Origin: an uncultured Actinomycetes bacterium
GTDB taxonomy: Bacteria; Actinomycetota; Thermoleophilia; RBG-16-64-13
Length of the DNA stretch: 53,612 nucleotides
Assembly (NCBI GenBank): GCA_903873715.1
Contig: CAIQPS010000060.1
Span: forward strand, 1-53,612
Direction of reading: 5' to 3'
Each line of letters begins with the position of its first letter. Positions within the stretch are counted from its first letter, which is position 1. Shown piece after piece: positions 6,730 to 17,000 of the stretch. Below the pieces are notes generated by a model. The model did not search any database, was not told the origin of the DNA, and saw only the letters and a list, made by a program, of their open reading frames with translations. Both the position numbers and the translations under genes were made by a program.

Positions 6730-9198
6730 ATGCAGGAGGAGGAACTCGGGGCACCTCGATGTGTGGCCCTGGGCGACATCGGCGAAGCGGAGGCCGGTGG
6801 GAAGGCCCGGGGTCTTGCCCGGCTCATAGCATTCGGATTGCGGGTCCCGCCCGGCTTCGTCATCCTCGGCGCGTCGCCTGGCCGTCCACCGGAAGATCTC
6901 GTCGACCGCTACCTGCAGTTGGGCTGCGCCCGGGTGGCGGTGCGTTCCTCCGCGACCGGCGAGGACGCGGCCGACGCGTCATTCGCGGGGCAGTACAACA
7001 CGGTGCTCGACGTGGAGGGGCCCGAGCGGCTCCGAGAGGCCGTGGACCACTGTCTCTCGTCCCTGGACAACGTCCGGGCCGTCTCCTACCGGCACGACCA
7101 GACCCATCTCTCCCAGGTGCGGATGTCGGTGGTCGTGCAATGCATGGTGGATGCGGCCGCGGCCGGGGTGCTGTTCACCGCCGACCCGGTGTCGGGGAGG
7201 CGCGACTGCCTCATCGTCGAGACCGTGGCGGGCAAGGGCGAGAAACTGGTGAGCGGGGAGGTCACTCCCGACCACTACACCCTGTCCAAGTTGGGCGACG
7301 TGCTGGCCGTGCAGCGGCAGACCAAGAAGGATCTGCTCACGTCCGAGCATCTGCGCGAACTGGCCGCCGGCGCCCGGTTGGTGGAGGCAGCCGAAGGCAT
7401 CCCCATGGACCTGGAATGGGCGGTCGGCAAGGACGGGGTCCTGTACTGGCTGCAGGCGCGCCCGATCACCCGGCTGGGGGCCGATCCGAACGAACTCGAC
7501 ACCATGCAGGATGCCGGCGACATCTACACGAGCTGCAACATCGGCGAGTGCATGCCGGGCGCCATCACCCCGCTGACGTTCTCCACCGTCTGGCACGCGG
7601 ACGACCAGGCGCTGCAGTTGCTGCAGGTCCGAAGCGGCGCCGCTACCGGGCTGGTGGAAGGCTTCCATCTCTCGCGGCTGTACTACGGGCGGATGTTCAT
7701 CAACCTCACGAAACTCGGGCGTGTCGCCACGCGGGTCATCGGGGCGAGCGGCGAGCAGATGACCCTGGCTCTGTGCGGGCGGGTGATCCCGGAACTGGAC
7801 CCGGGACCGCTCGCACCATTGCCCGTGCGCCTCTGGAACGGGGTGCGATACACCGTCAACCTGCTTTCCGGCCAGCGGCACAAGCGCAGGCTGGAGAAGC
7901 TGGCGGCGGAGCTCGACTTCCCGCGGGCGACGACCGCCACGGCAATGTATGACGGCATCTGCGCCCGCATGGGCGCGATGTACGAGGGGTTCGACCACCA
8001 CATGGTCTCGTCGGCGGGCGCCGGGTCTCTGGAGCCGGCCTTGATGCAGATCATGGCCCAAGGCGGCGAGGTCACCGAGGGGCATCACGCCCAGGTGGCC
8101 GCGCTGCTCGCCGGGGCCAGCGACCTGACCACGGAGAGCGCCGACATCGTCATGGGCATCCACAGGATCGTCGAGCGGCTGGCGTATCAGCCCGATGGGG
8201 AGGCGGCCTTCGTCTCCGCATCCCCGGCCGAGGCCCTCACCTGGATCACGAGCCCGGCGGCCGGCGATGCCGGCGCCGAGTACGCGGACTACATGCGACG
8301 CCACGGGCATCGTTCCGTGAGGGAGCTCGAACTCCGCCAGCGCGAGTGGCAGGCCGACCCGCTGCCGGTGATCTCGTCCATACAGGCGTCCGCGAGGGCG
8401 GGGCTGCGCGCCGAGCCCGCCGGTGAGGGCGCCCGGTCGCTGGAGGAGGGCAGGGCGGCGCTCGAAGCCCGAAAGCGTCCCATGCGGGTGTTCGTGGGGA
8501 TGACCCAGCGAGCCGTGGAGCGCCGCGAGCGGACCAAGTCCCTGCTGGTGGGAGTGGTGGCGCAGTTCAAAGGGGCCTACCGGCACCTTGGCGACCTGCT
8601 GGCGGCCGAAGGGCTGCTATCCGACGCCGATGCCGTCTTCTTCCTCACCCACGACGAGCTGGGCCGCCTGATCCGGGGAGAGGATGCCGGCCTGGCCCGC
8701 AAGGCTGTGGAGCGGCGGACAGTGCTCGATTACCAGATGGACCTCACGTTCCCGGACGTGTTCACCGGCAGCCCCGAGCCCCTGGGGGATGGGTGGGACG
8801 GGACGTCCGGCGACACGGCCGACACCGACCACACCCTGCGCGGCAAGCCGGTGAGCCGGGGCCGCGTCACGGGCCGCGCACGCGTGGTGAAGACGCTCGA
8901 CCAGGCACACACCATCCAGCCGGGGGAGATCCTCATCACCCCGGTGACCGACGTGGGCTGGAGCCCGTACTTCAGCCTGGTGGCGGGCCTGGCCACCGAC
9001 GTGGGCAGTTCGGTCTCACATGGAGCGGTGGTGGCGCGGGAATACGGGTTGCCGGCGGTGGTGGACCTGCGCCGTGCGACCAAGGTGTTCAAGACAGGCG
9101 ATCTGGTGGTCCTCGACGGCGACCACGGCATCCTGCGACTCGATGGGCAAAGCGACGGGCGCCCCGACGGGCGCCCCGGTGAAGGAGAGGCTTCATGA
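6730..9198 (+). CDS. PEP-utilising enzyme of the rifampin-phosphotransferase / PEP-synthase type
   Basis: This is an 822-residue protein with three parts. An N-terminal ATP-grasp domain carries GGKARGLARL, VAVRSSATGEDAADASFAGQ and LQARPIT (about residues 20-255). A long, poorly conserved middle section runs to about 620. The C-terminal swivelling phosphohistidine domain has VSHGAVVAREYGLPAVV with the catalytic His at 764. There is no C-terminal PEP/pyruvate TIM barrel, so it is not a true PEP synthase. The order matches rifampin phosphotransferases (Rph, about 865 residues), which move the beta-phosphate of ATP through the His to a small molecule. A GGAGGGG sits very close to the ATG. The stop overlaps the next ATG (ATGA). 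The last coding bases contain a 12-bp tandem repeat (GACGGGCGCCCC twice). Substrate unknown. Confidence 0.82.
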   Translation: MQEEELGAPRCVALGDIGEAEAGGKARGLARLIAFGLRVPPGFVILGASPGRPPEDLVDRYLQLGCARVAVRSSATGEDAADASFAGQYNTVLDVEGPERLREAVDHCLSSLDNVRAVSYRHDQTHLSQVRMSVVVQCMVDAAAAGVLFTADPVSGRRDCLIVETVAGKGEKLVSGEVTPDHYTLSKLGDVLAVQRQTKKDLLTSEHLRELAAGARLVEAAEGIPMDLEWAVGKDGVLYWLQARPITRLGADPNELDTMQDAGDIYTSCNIGECMPGAITPLTFSTVWHADDQALQLLQVRSGAATGLVEGFHLSRLYYGRMFINLTKLGRVATRVIGASGEQMTLALCGRVIPELDPGPLAPLPVRLWNGVRYTVNLLSGQRHKRRLEKLAAELDFPRATTATAMYDGICARMGAMYEGFDHHMVSSAGAGSLEPALMQIMAQGGEVTEGHHAQVAALLAGASDLTTESADIVMGIHRIVERLAYQPDGEAAFVSASPAEALTWITSPAAGDAGAEYADYMRRHGHRSVRELELRQREWQADPLPVISSIQASARAGLRAEPAGEGARSLEEGRAALEARKRPMRVFVGMTQRAVERRERTKSLLVGVVAQFKGAYRHLGDLLAAEGLLSDADAVFFLTHDELGRLIRGEDAGLARKAVERRTVLDYQMDLTFPDVFTGSPEPLGDGWDGTSGDTADTDHTLRGKPVSRGRVTGRARVVKTLDQAHTIQPGEILITPVTDVGWSPYFSLVAGLATDVGSSVSHGAVVAREYGLPAVVDLRRATKVFKTGDLVVLDGDHGILRLDGQSDGRPDGRPGEGEAS

Positions 9199-10319
9199 TC
9201 ACGAAGTTCGACGACTACCCCGTCCATCAGACCCCTTCGCCGGTGAGCGAACCGGAGAGCGCGTCGCTCAACGTGTACGACCGGTACTGGTTCAACGGGT
9301 TCGACCGGGACGGCACGTTCTACTTCGGCGCTGCGCTGGGCCTCTATCCCAACAGGCACATCATGGACGGCGCCTTCAGCGTTCTCGTGGACGGGGTCCA
9401 GCACTCGTTCTTCGCGTCCCGCAGAGCCGGGGCCGAACGATCGGACACGTCCGTGGGCCCGCTCAGTGTCGAGGTGGTCAAGCCGATGCGGGTCATCCGG
9501 GTGCGGCTCGCGCCCAACGACACCGGCATCGAGTGCGACCTGACGTTCACGGCCCGCACCATCGGCTACGAGGAGCCCCGCTCGACCCTGCGGGACGATG
9601 GACGCATCATGCTGGACACCACGCGGTTCACCCAGTTCGGAACCTGGGAGGGGTATTTCAGCGTGGCCGGCGCGCGCACCGAGGTGAAGTCCGCCACCGT
9701 GCTTGGTGTCCGCGACCGTTCGTGGGGCATCCGGCCCATCGGCGAGCGGGAGGGCGGCGCGCCGCCGCAGCGGGAGCCCGGTATCTTCTGGACCTGGTCG
9801 GTGAACCACTTCGACGACGTGTGCGTGCACTATGCCACCTTCGAAGACCACCACGGACACCCGGTGCAACTGAGCGGCGCGGTTCTGCCCGCCTTCGCCG
9901 ACGTCGAGCAGATCCCGGCAGAGGGCGAACCGTGGGCCTACGCGATCCCCGGCCGCCCGGCCATGAAGATCGCCTGGAAGAAGGGCACCCGCAAAGCATA
10001 CGCCGCCACGCTCGAGTTCCCCACGCGCACCGGCGAGAAGCAGTCGATCACCATCGAACCGCTGCTCACCTTCTTCATGAAGGGCCTGGGATACCAGCAT
10101 CCCACCTGGGGGCACGCCATCTGGAAGGGCGAACTGGTGACCGCCTCGGAGTCCTGGAGGCCTGAGGACCTCGACCCCCTCGCGTACGAGAACATCCACG
10201 TGCACCAGGTGTGCCGCGTCACGATGGGCGACAAGGTCGGCACCGGCGTGCTCGAGCAGATCGTCTTCGGGTCGCACCTGCCGTCCGGGTTCAAGGGCTG
10301 GAACGACGGGGCGGAGTAG
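9195..10319 (+). CDS. Protein of unknown function coupled to the PEP-utilising enzyme (possible AttH/CrtC-like beta fold)
   Basis: This is a 374-residue soluble protein with no signal peptide or membrane helix. It is rich in Trp, Tyr and Asp and in beta-prone stretches (YDRYWFNGFDRDGTFYFG, RDRSWGIRPIG, FWTWSVNHF). The motif DRSWGIR and the general pattern recall AttH/CrtC-like lipocalin-type proteins that act on hydrophobic substrates, but I hold this only loosely. Its ATG overlaps the stop of the Rph-like gene (ATGA at 9195-9198), so both are made from one mRNA in linked amounts. The simplest inference is that this protein binds or modifies the same substrate. No terminator is visible after it. 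Confidence 0.7.
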   Translation: MITKFDDYPVHQTPSPVSEPESASLNVYDRYWFNGFDRDGTFYFGAALGLYPNRHIMDGAFSVLVDGVQHSFFASRRAGAERSDTSVGPLSVEVVKPMRVIRVRLAPNDTGIECDLTFTARTIGYEEPRSTLRDDGRIMLDTTRFTQFGTWEGYFSVAGARTEVKSATVLGVRDRSWGIRPIGEREGGAPPQREPGIFWTWSVNHFDDVCVHYATFEDHHGHPVQLSGAVLPAFADVEQIPAEGEPWAYAIPGRPAMKIAWKKGTRKAYAATLEFPTRTGEKQSITIEPLLTFFMKGLGYQHPTWGHAIWKGELVTASESWRPEDLDPLAYENIHVHQVCRVTMGDKVGTGVLEQIVFGSHLPSGFKGWNDGAE

Positions 10320-10457
10320 GGCACAGGTCCCGCCCTCTCGGCCCTAGGCCACGGCGGGGTCGGGCAGGTCGCAGACCCGCCGGCGCACAGGGCTGCGGCC
10401 GGCGCGGCCGCGTGCCCGGGCTGCCTGGCCGGTCGTCCGGACGAGCCGCCGCCCGAC

Positions 10458-11063
10458 TCAGAGCAGGATCTGCTCCAGTTCAGCCACCCGCGCCTGGAAC
10501 TCCCGCATCATGAAGCCCGAGCAGCCCCGGTCGGTGAACGTGCGGCGCAGTTCCTGGTAGAGCCACAACTGCTGCTCCCTCGGGGCGTTGAACCGGTCCC
10601 AGAACCTGTCCGCTCCGGCGGGGTCGTCCCGCGGCAGATCGGCCAGCATGGAGCGGATGTTGTCCAGCTTGTCGGCCAACGAGATGCGCAGAGTCCGCGT
10701 GCCGGCTCTTTCGAGGTGCTCCAGGTAGCCGTTCTTCCTCGTCTCCCAGGCAGGCTTCGTCCCGGCGTACCCGGGAGGCGTGTCCGACAGACTCTGGACG
10801 AGGCCCGCGACTTCACCGCCGAAGCGCATGGACAGCTCGTCGAAAGAGGTCTCGAGGGGGTGGTCCTCGAGCGAGTCGTGGAGAAGAGCGGCGATGCGCT
10901 CGACCTCGCCGCCGCCGTCCTGGGTGACGAGCGCGCATACACCGAGCAGGTGGGTGACGTAGGGGATGGACGTGCCTTTGCGGACGTCGCAGCCGTGCAG
11001 CGTCACGGCGTAGGTGAGGGCCTGCAGGAACCGGGGTGTCGCCACGGTCGAGGGTTCTATCAT
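10458..11063 (-). CDS. HD-domain phosphohydrolase (SpoT/MESH1-like)
   Basis: This is a 201-residue single-domain protein. Metal ligands of the RelA/SpoT-type HD fold are visible: H38 in PYVTHLLGV, H62-D63 and E66-D67 in LLHDSLEDH, and a late Asp in LADKLDNIRSM. RKGTSIPY matches the start of this family, whose small members hydrolyse (p)ppGpp or other nucleotides. No synthetase domain is present. The start at 11063 is chosen because GGAGGAG lies directly upstream. The C-terminal quarter (after residue 150) is helical and unlike MESH1. Whether (p)ppGpp is the substrate is inference. Confidence 0.82.
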   Translation of the reverse strand: MIEPSTVATPRFLQALTYAVTLHGCDVRKGTSIPYVTHLLGVCALVTQDGGGEVERIAALLHDSLEDHPLETSFDELSMRFGGEVAGLVQSLSDTPPGYAGTKPAWETRKNGYLEHLERAGTRTLRISLADKLDNIRSMLADLPRDDPAGADRFWDRFNAPREQQLWLYQELRRTFTDRGCSGFMMREFQARVAELEQILL

Positions 11064-11161
11064 CGCTCCTCCGTTCCGATGGCCGGTCGTGCCTTCAGGA
11101 TACCTTCGTGCCCGGACGGCCGCCATGCGTCCGGCGCGCAGGGGCGGCGCGCCTTGGCGGA

Positions 11162-13144
11162 CTACCCCTGCAGCGAGTCCAGTCCCTCCCAGCGGAGGTA
11201 GGCGGCGTCCAGTTCCGCCTGCAACTCCTCGAGGCGGTCGTGGGCGGCCATGACGCGGGTGGTGTCGCCGCCGGCATAGAACTCGGGTGAGGACATCTCC
11301 GCGGCTATCTTCGCGCGCTCGGCTTCGAGCGCCTCGATCCTGGCGGGCAGACTCTCGAGTTCCTTGTTCTCCTTGTAGGTGAGCTTGCGCTTGGCGCCCT
11401 GGGGCTTGAGCGGCGCCGGCTTGTCGGCGGGGGGCGCCGCCGGCGCGGCCTTGGCCGGCGCCTGCGGCGCGGCCGGTCTCTGTCGCAACCAGTCGTCATA
11501 GCCGCCGGCGTACTCCCGCAGCCTGCCGTCGCCCTCGAAGACCATGGTGGAGGTCACCACGTTGTTCAGGAACGCGCGGTCGTGGCTCACGAGCAGGATG
11601 GTCCCCGTGTACGCGAGCAACCGCTCTTCGAGGAGACCGAGCGTCTCCATGTCGAGGTCGTTGGTGGGTTCGTCGAGCACCAGGACGTTGGAGGGCGCGG
11701 CGAACAACCGCGCCAGGAGCAGGCGGTTCCGCTCGCCGCCGGAGAGCAGGCGGACCGGCGCGTTGATCTGGTCCGGGGTGAACAGGAAGTCCTCCAGGTA
11801 GCCCACCACGTGACGGCTTCCCTTGCCCACCGGGATCATCTGCCCGCCGTCGGCGATGTTGTCGCGCAGGCTGCGCTCCTCGTCGAGGGTGGCGCGAAGC
11901 TGGTCGAAGTAAGCGATCTCCAGGTTGGCCCCGAGACGTACCCGGCCCTTCTGGGGCTCGAGCTCGCCCAGAAGGAGCCTGAGGAGAGTGGTCTTCCCGA
12001 CCCCGTTGGGTCCGAAGATGCCCACCCGGTCGCCGCGGATGACGGTGGTGGAGAAGTCCTTGACGATCGGACGGCCGTGGGCCTCGCTGGGGTAAGCGAA
12101 CGTGATCTTCTCGGCTTCCACGACCAGCCGGCCGCTGCGCGTGGCCTCCTGGATGGCCATCTTCGGGTCGCCCATGCGCTCCCGTCGCGCCTGGCGGTCC
12201 AGCCGCAACTGCTCCAGCGCGCGCACCCTACCTTCGTTGCGGGTACGGCGTGCCTTGATGCCCTGCCGTATCCAGACCTCTTCCTTGGCCAGCTTCTTGT
12301 CGAACTCGGACCAAGTCTTCTCCTCCGCGTCCCACATGGCCTGGCGGCGCTCCAGATAGGCGTCGTAGCCGCAGTCGAAGGAGAGCAGGCGCCCGCGGTC
12401 GATCTCGACGATGCGGGTGGACATCCTTTGGAGGAAGGCCCGGTCGTGGGTGACGAAGACGAGGGTCTTGGTGAACCGCAGCAGGAAGTCCTCCAGCCAG
12501 AGGATCGAATCGATGTCGAGATGGTTGGTCGGCTCGTCGAGTAGAAGCACGTCGGGGTCGTCCACCAGGGCCTTGGCCAGGAAGACCCGGCGCTTGGTGC
12601 CGGCGGACAGGGAGCGGAACTCGGCGTCCTCGTCGAGGTTGGTCCAGCCGATGACGGTCTCCACCCGCTGGTGGAAGTCCCAGGCCCCCACAGCCTCCAG
12701 GCGGTGCTGGACGTCTTCGAGCCGCTTGAGCAGGGCGGCGCCGTCAGGCTCGGAGCGACCACCCGCGCCTGCGGCGGCCGGGGCGGCTCCGCCACCTGAT
12801 GTGTCCGCTCCGCCGTGGGCCAACTTCATTGTCAGCGAGTGGTACTCGCGCAGCAGTCCCAGATGCCGCTCACCACCTGAGGCGACGATGTCGAACACGG
12901 TGCCCGGCAGCGCATCGGGGACGTCCTGGGGAAGGAGACCCACACGGGCGCCTGGGCTCCGCACGATATCTCCCTTGTCGGGCGCTATCTCGCCGTCCAG
13001 CATCCTCAGAAGGGTGGACTTGCCCGCCCCGTTGCGTCCCACCAACCCTATCCGTTCGCCGGTCTCGATGGCCAGGCTGGCGCCGTCCAGGAGGAGCGGT
13101 CCTCCCAGACTGACAGAGACCTCGTTTATCCAGATATGAGCCAT
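11162..13144 (-). CDS. uup: ABC-F ATPase, Uup type
   Basis: This is a 660-residue protein with two nucleotide-binding domains and no membrane segment, as in ABC-F translation factors. NBD1 has GRNGAGKST, LSAGTKRR and DEPTNHLD. NBD2 has GPNGVGKTT, LSGGERNR and DEPTNDLD. Between them is a charged helical linker (GIKARRTRNEGRVRALEQLR) of the P-site tRNA interaction type. After a Pro/Ala-rich hinge, the last 80 residues form the coiled-coil C-terminal domain that defines Uup. NBD1 carries a Gly/Ala insert of about 27 residues. There is no Shine-Dalgarno, but TATCCT ends 7 bases before the ATG, suggesting a leaderless mRNA. Uup proteins act on ribosomes or on branched DNA structures. Confidence 0.9.
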   Translation of the reverse strand: MAHIWINEVSVSLGGPLLLDGASLAIETGERIGLVGRNGAGKSTLLRMLDGEIAPDKGDIVRSPGARVGLLPQDVPDALPGTVFDIVASGGERHLGLLREYHSLTMKLAHGGADTSGGGAAPAAAGAGGRSEPDGAALLKRLEDVQHRLEAVGAWDFHQRVETVIGWTNLDEDAEFRSLSAGTKRRVFLAKALVDDPDVLLLDEPTNHLDIDSILWLEDFLLRFTKTLVFVTHDRAFLQRMSTRIVEIDRGRLLSFDCGYDAYLERRQAMWDAEEKTWSEFDKKLAKEEVWIRQGIKARRTRNEGRVRALEQLRLDRQARRERMGDPKMAIQEATRSGRLVVEAEKITFAYPSEAHGRPIVKDFSTTVIRGDRVGIFGPNGVGKTTLLRLLLGELEPQKGRVRLGANLEIAYFDQLRATLDEERSLRDNIADGGQMIPVGKGSRHVVGYLEDFLFTPDQINAPVRLLSGGERNRLLLARLFAAPSNVLVLDEPTNDLDMETLGLLEERLLAYTGTILLVSHDRAFLNNVVTSTMVFEGDGRLREYAGGYDDWLRQRPAAPQAPAKAAPAAPPADKPAPLKPQGAKRKLTYKENKELESLPARIEALEAERAKIAAEMSSPEFYAGGDTTRVMAAHDRLEELQAELDAAYLRWEGLDSLQG

Positions 13145-13151
13145 CCGGGGG

Positions 13152-13157
13152 AGGATA
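13152..13157 (-). promoter_or_regulatory. -10 box 7 bases before the uup start (candidate leaderless promoter)
   Basis: TATCCT on the minus strand, 7 bases upstream of the ATG at 13144. No ribosome site is present between them. Confidence 0.5.
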
Positions 13158-13250
13158 CCTGAACAGACGCCCGGCAATGGCCCGGGGCTCGTACGATCGG
13201 GGAGCGTGGCGCCCGTGTGCTTGTGTCCCACACATGGCATGATGGCCGGC

Positions 13251-13982
13251 ATGGATCCGAAGCCATCAGACATCGTGGTCGCGGGCGCGGACGGTTGCCG
13301 GGCGGGCTGGTTCGTCGTGATGCGTCATCTGGCCACCGGCACCGTCGAACATCACACCGTGCCCACGTTCGCCGCCCTTCTCGACCTGTGCGCGGAGGTG
13401 AGCGCCGTGGGCCTCGACATGCCCATAGGCCTCATGGACATGGTCGAAAGAGGGGGGAGGCCGCCGGACAGACTGGCCAGGGAGCGCCTCAAGCCTCACC
13501 GGTCGAGCAGCATCTTCTCCCCGCCATGCCGGGCCGCGCTCGCCTGCGCCACCTACGAGGAGGCCGCGGCGGCCACCAGGGCACGATCGTCCACGGGGGG
13601 TTCGCTCACCCTGCAATCGTTCGGGCTCTTCCCGAAGCTGCGCGAGGTCGACGCCCTCATGACTGCCGATTGGCAGCGTCTGGTCCATGAGGTCCATCCC
13701 GAGCTGTCCTTTGCGACGATGAACGGCGACCGCCCGCTGGAGGTCAGCAAGCAGAAGCCGGGAGGTCAGGCACTTCGCATCGAGGTGCTGCTGGCTGCGG
13801 GATTCGACATATCGGCCAAGTCCGTGAAACGCCTGGCCAGGGCCGGCGTGGGGAGGTCCGACGTCCTGGATGCTTACGCTGTCTGCTGGACGGCCGGACG
13901 CATCGCGAGCGGGGTCGCCGAGCGCCTGTCGGGGCACCCGGCCGTGGACTCGCGGGGGCTGAAGATGGAGCTCTGGGTCTAG
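13251..13982 (+). CDS. DUF429 protein (predicted RNase H-like fold)
   Basis: This is a 243-residue protein of the DUF429 family. It has VAGADGCRAGWF at the start, VGLDMPIGL in the middle and DVLDAYAVCW near the end, and these acidic positions match an RNase H-like nuclease core. SSSIFSPPCRAAL is also typical. Function is not established for the family. The start is uncertain: ATG at 13251 has CATGAT 7 bases upstream and no Shine-Dalgarno. ATG at 13239 or 13242 and GTG at 13206 are in frame. The gene is divergent from uup, with about 100 bases between them. Confidence 0.82.
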   Translation: MDPKPSDIVVAGADGCRAGWFVVMRHLATGTVEHHTVPTFAALLDLCAEVSAVGLDMPIGLMDMVERGGRPPDRLARERLKPHRSSSIFSPPCRAALACATYEEAAAATRARSSTGGSLTLQSFGLFPKLREVDALMTADWQRLVHEVHPELSFATMNGDRPLEVSKQKPGGQALRIEVLLAAGFDISAKSVKRLARAGVGRSDVLDAYAVCWTAGRIASGVAERLSGHPAVDSRGLKMELWV

Positions 13983-14034
13983 GGAGCAGGACCAGGCTCC
14001 CGGGTTGGACCTTCGGTGCATCGCGGCCGGTGCC

Positions 14035-14040
14035 TAGGAT
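14035..14040 (+). promoter_or_regulatory. -10 box 8 bases before the first kinase start
   Basis: TAGGAT, preceded by TGCC, ends 8 bases before the ATG at 14049. It may instead serve partly as a weak AGGA ribosome site. Confidence 0.4.
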
Positions 14041-14048
14041 GCGTTACG

Positions 14049-17000
14049 ATGGGGCGGAGCGTCTTTGCTGGGTTACCGACTCGGGAGGACATCCGAAGCT
14101 TGAGCGTGTATTCCCCGTTCCAGCCTTGGGCAGCCTCGTCGCCTTACGGGCTCGCCCTGGGGCTGGCGGCGCTGCTCTGCGTCATCCTCGCCGCGCTCGC
14201 GCTGCGCCATCGCAGCCTTCCCGGAGCACTCGAGTTCGTCGCCCTCATGGCCGGTCTCGCCTTCTGGGCCCTCTTCTATTCGTGGGAACTGACCACGCCT
14301 TCGCTCGAGGGCAAGCTCGTGTGGCTGAGGTTGGAGTTCATCGGCTCCGCCGTGGCTCCCGTCGGATGGTTCCTCTTCGCACGGGCCTACTCGGGCCGAT
14401 CTGGGAAGATGGGCTGGCGGTATCTCTCGCTGGTCTGTCTCGTGCCGCTGATCACGGTGCTCATGGTCGCGACCAACGGGTTGCACGGACTGGTGTGGAG
14501 TCAGGCGTCGGTCGTCAATCCGGGCAAGGTCGCCGGGCTCTTCCTGCAGGCCGGCCCCTGGTACTGGGTCAACGTGGCCAACTCGTATGCGCTCCTGATC
14601 GCAGGGAGCGCCTTCCTCCTGGCCGTCGCCTTCCGCCAGCCGCAGCTCTATAGGAGCCAGATGTGGCTGCTGGTGATCGGCACCGCCACTCCGTGGGCGA
14701 GCAACATCGTGACGGTCATATGGCTGCGCGGGGGATGGTTGGACATCACGCCTTTCGCGTTCATCATCACGGGTGTCCTGCTGTTTCTGGCCATCACTCG
14801 CGCTCATTTGTTCACGAGGCTTCCGGCGCTCCTTCCCCTCGCGGGGCGGAGGATGCTGGAGTCCATGGTGGACGCGGTCCTGGTGCTCGACGCCGGATCG
14901 GTGGTGGTGACGGCCAACCCCGTCGCGGCTGCCATTCTCGACCAGGATGGGAAGGGGCTCGTGGGTATGCCGGTGGCCGCGCTCTTGGCGGGTTGGGTGC
15001 CGGATGCCCGGGCTATCGCCGACGGGCGGGAGCACCGCTTCGAGATACGCCTGAACGGGGCTGAGGGACCACGGGTCTTCGACGTGAGCACCTCGCCGCT
15101 CAAGCTCGGCCGGGCAGGGGCGGGCTCGCTGCTCGTGCTCAGGGACATGACCGAGCGTGACCGGACGGAGGCGGCACTGAGGGAAAGCGAGGAGCGGTTC
15201 CGGGCCGTGTTCGACCAGGGGTCGTTCGGCATCGCGCTGACGGACGACGAGCAGGTGTTCGTACGGGCCAACCCTGTCTTCTGCGCCATGCTCGGCTATG
15301 AGGAGAGCGAACTGCTGGGCCTGAGCGTCCTCGACGTCACCGCCCCGGCCGACGCGGTGAGATCCAGAGAGGTCTTCGGTCGGCTCCGGGCCGGTGGGGC
15401 TCCCGTCGTCCAACTGGAGAAGCAGTACGTCCGCAAGGACGGCAGCACGTTGTGGGCTCAGACCTCTGTGGGATCCCTGCGCTGGGCCGAAGGACGACCG
15501 GCGGGTACCGTCGCCGTGATCCAGGACATCACCGAGCGCAGGCGGCAGGCTGAGGCGCTGGGGATGAGCCAGGCGCAACTGGAGGCGGCCACCGATCTCG
15601 CAGACCTTGCGTACTGGGAACTGGATCTCGATACGGGGATGTTCACGTTCAACGATCGGTTCTACGCGCTCTATGGGACCACCGCCGAGGCGGAAGGCGG
15701 CTACCACATGCCCGCGGATGTGTACGCGCAGAAGTTCGTGTCCCCCGAGGATGCGCACCTCGTGGCCGCCGAGGTGCGGCGCGCGGTCGACTCGGACGAC
15801 CCTGGGATGCGTGCCTACGTGGAACACGACATCATCCGGGCCGACGGAGAGGTGCGCAACATAGTGGTCCGCTACGGCATCACGAAGGACGAGCACGGAC
15901 GCACCATCAGGACCCAGGGAGCGAACCAGGACGTCACCGTCCGCAAGCGGACCGAGCAGGCGCTCTCCCGAGCGGAAGAACATCTCAAGCAGGCCCAGAA
16001 GATGGAGGCTGTGGGGCAGTTGGCCGGGGGGATCGCCCACGACTTCAACAACCTGCTCACCGCGATCATGGGCAACAGCGACCTGGCCCTCGAGGCCATG
16101 GAGCCGGAAGATCCCAACCGGCCGTTCGTGGAAGACATCAGGGAGGTCACCGAGCGGGCCGCCGGGCTGACCAAACAGATCCTCGCCTTCTCGCGCCGGC
16201 AGATGCTCAAGCCCGAGGTGGTGAGGCTCAACGACATCGTCATCAGCATGGAGCCCCTGCTCCACCGGACCATCACCGAGAAGATAGTGGTTGAGACCAT
16301 GCTCGACCCGGATCTGAAGCTCATCGAGGTGGACCCGCACCAGATGGAGCAGGTGATTATGAACCTGGCAGTGAACGCGCGCGACGCGATGCCCGACGGC
16401 GGGCGCCTGACGGTCGCGACGGCCAACGTCTCTCTCGACCGCGTCGTGTCACGCGAAGACGCCGATCTCGAGCCCGGGGACTACGTCCTGCTCTCTGCGC
16501 GAGACACAGGCGAGGGCATGGACCAGGCCACCATCTCCCGCATCTTCGAGCCGTTCTTCACCACCAAGGAACTCGGCAAGGGAACCGGCTTGGGGCTGTC
16601 CACCGTCTTCGGCATCGTGCGGCAGAGCGGCGGCATCATCGACGTGGAGAGTACGGTGGGCGCCGGCAGCACGTTCAAGGTGTACTTGCCTCTATGCAAG
16701 GAGCAGAAGATGACCGGGGCCGAACGGTCCAGCAAGCGCGAAGCTCTCACGGGCACCGAGACGATCCTCGTGGTCGAGGACGAACGGCCCGTCCGCGAAC
16801 TGGTTGTGCGGGTCCTTGCAAGGGCCGGGTATGCGACCTTTGCTGCGGGCTCCGCCGACGAGGTGGACGTCCTCATGGCGGCGGAGCACCCCGCGATCGA
16901 CCTGCTGCTCACAGACGTGGTGCTCCCCGGGGGGCGGGGCGGGCCGGATGTGGCCGCCTCCATCCGGGCGCGGCACGACCGGCTCCCTGTGGTGTTCATG

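Noticed and set aside
6730-9198. Phosphoenolpyruvate synthase or pyruvate phosphate dikinase
   Set aside because: The C-terminal PEP/pyruvate-binding barrel is missing, and the phosphohistidine domain is the last domain, as in rifampin phosphotransferases.
14073-16340. 755-codon leftward open frame opposite the first kinase
   Set aside because: It is fully antisense to a well-supported kinase, its composition is His/Gly/Arg-rich, and it has no motif or ribosome site.
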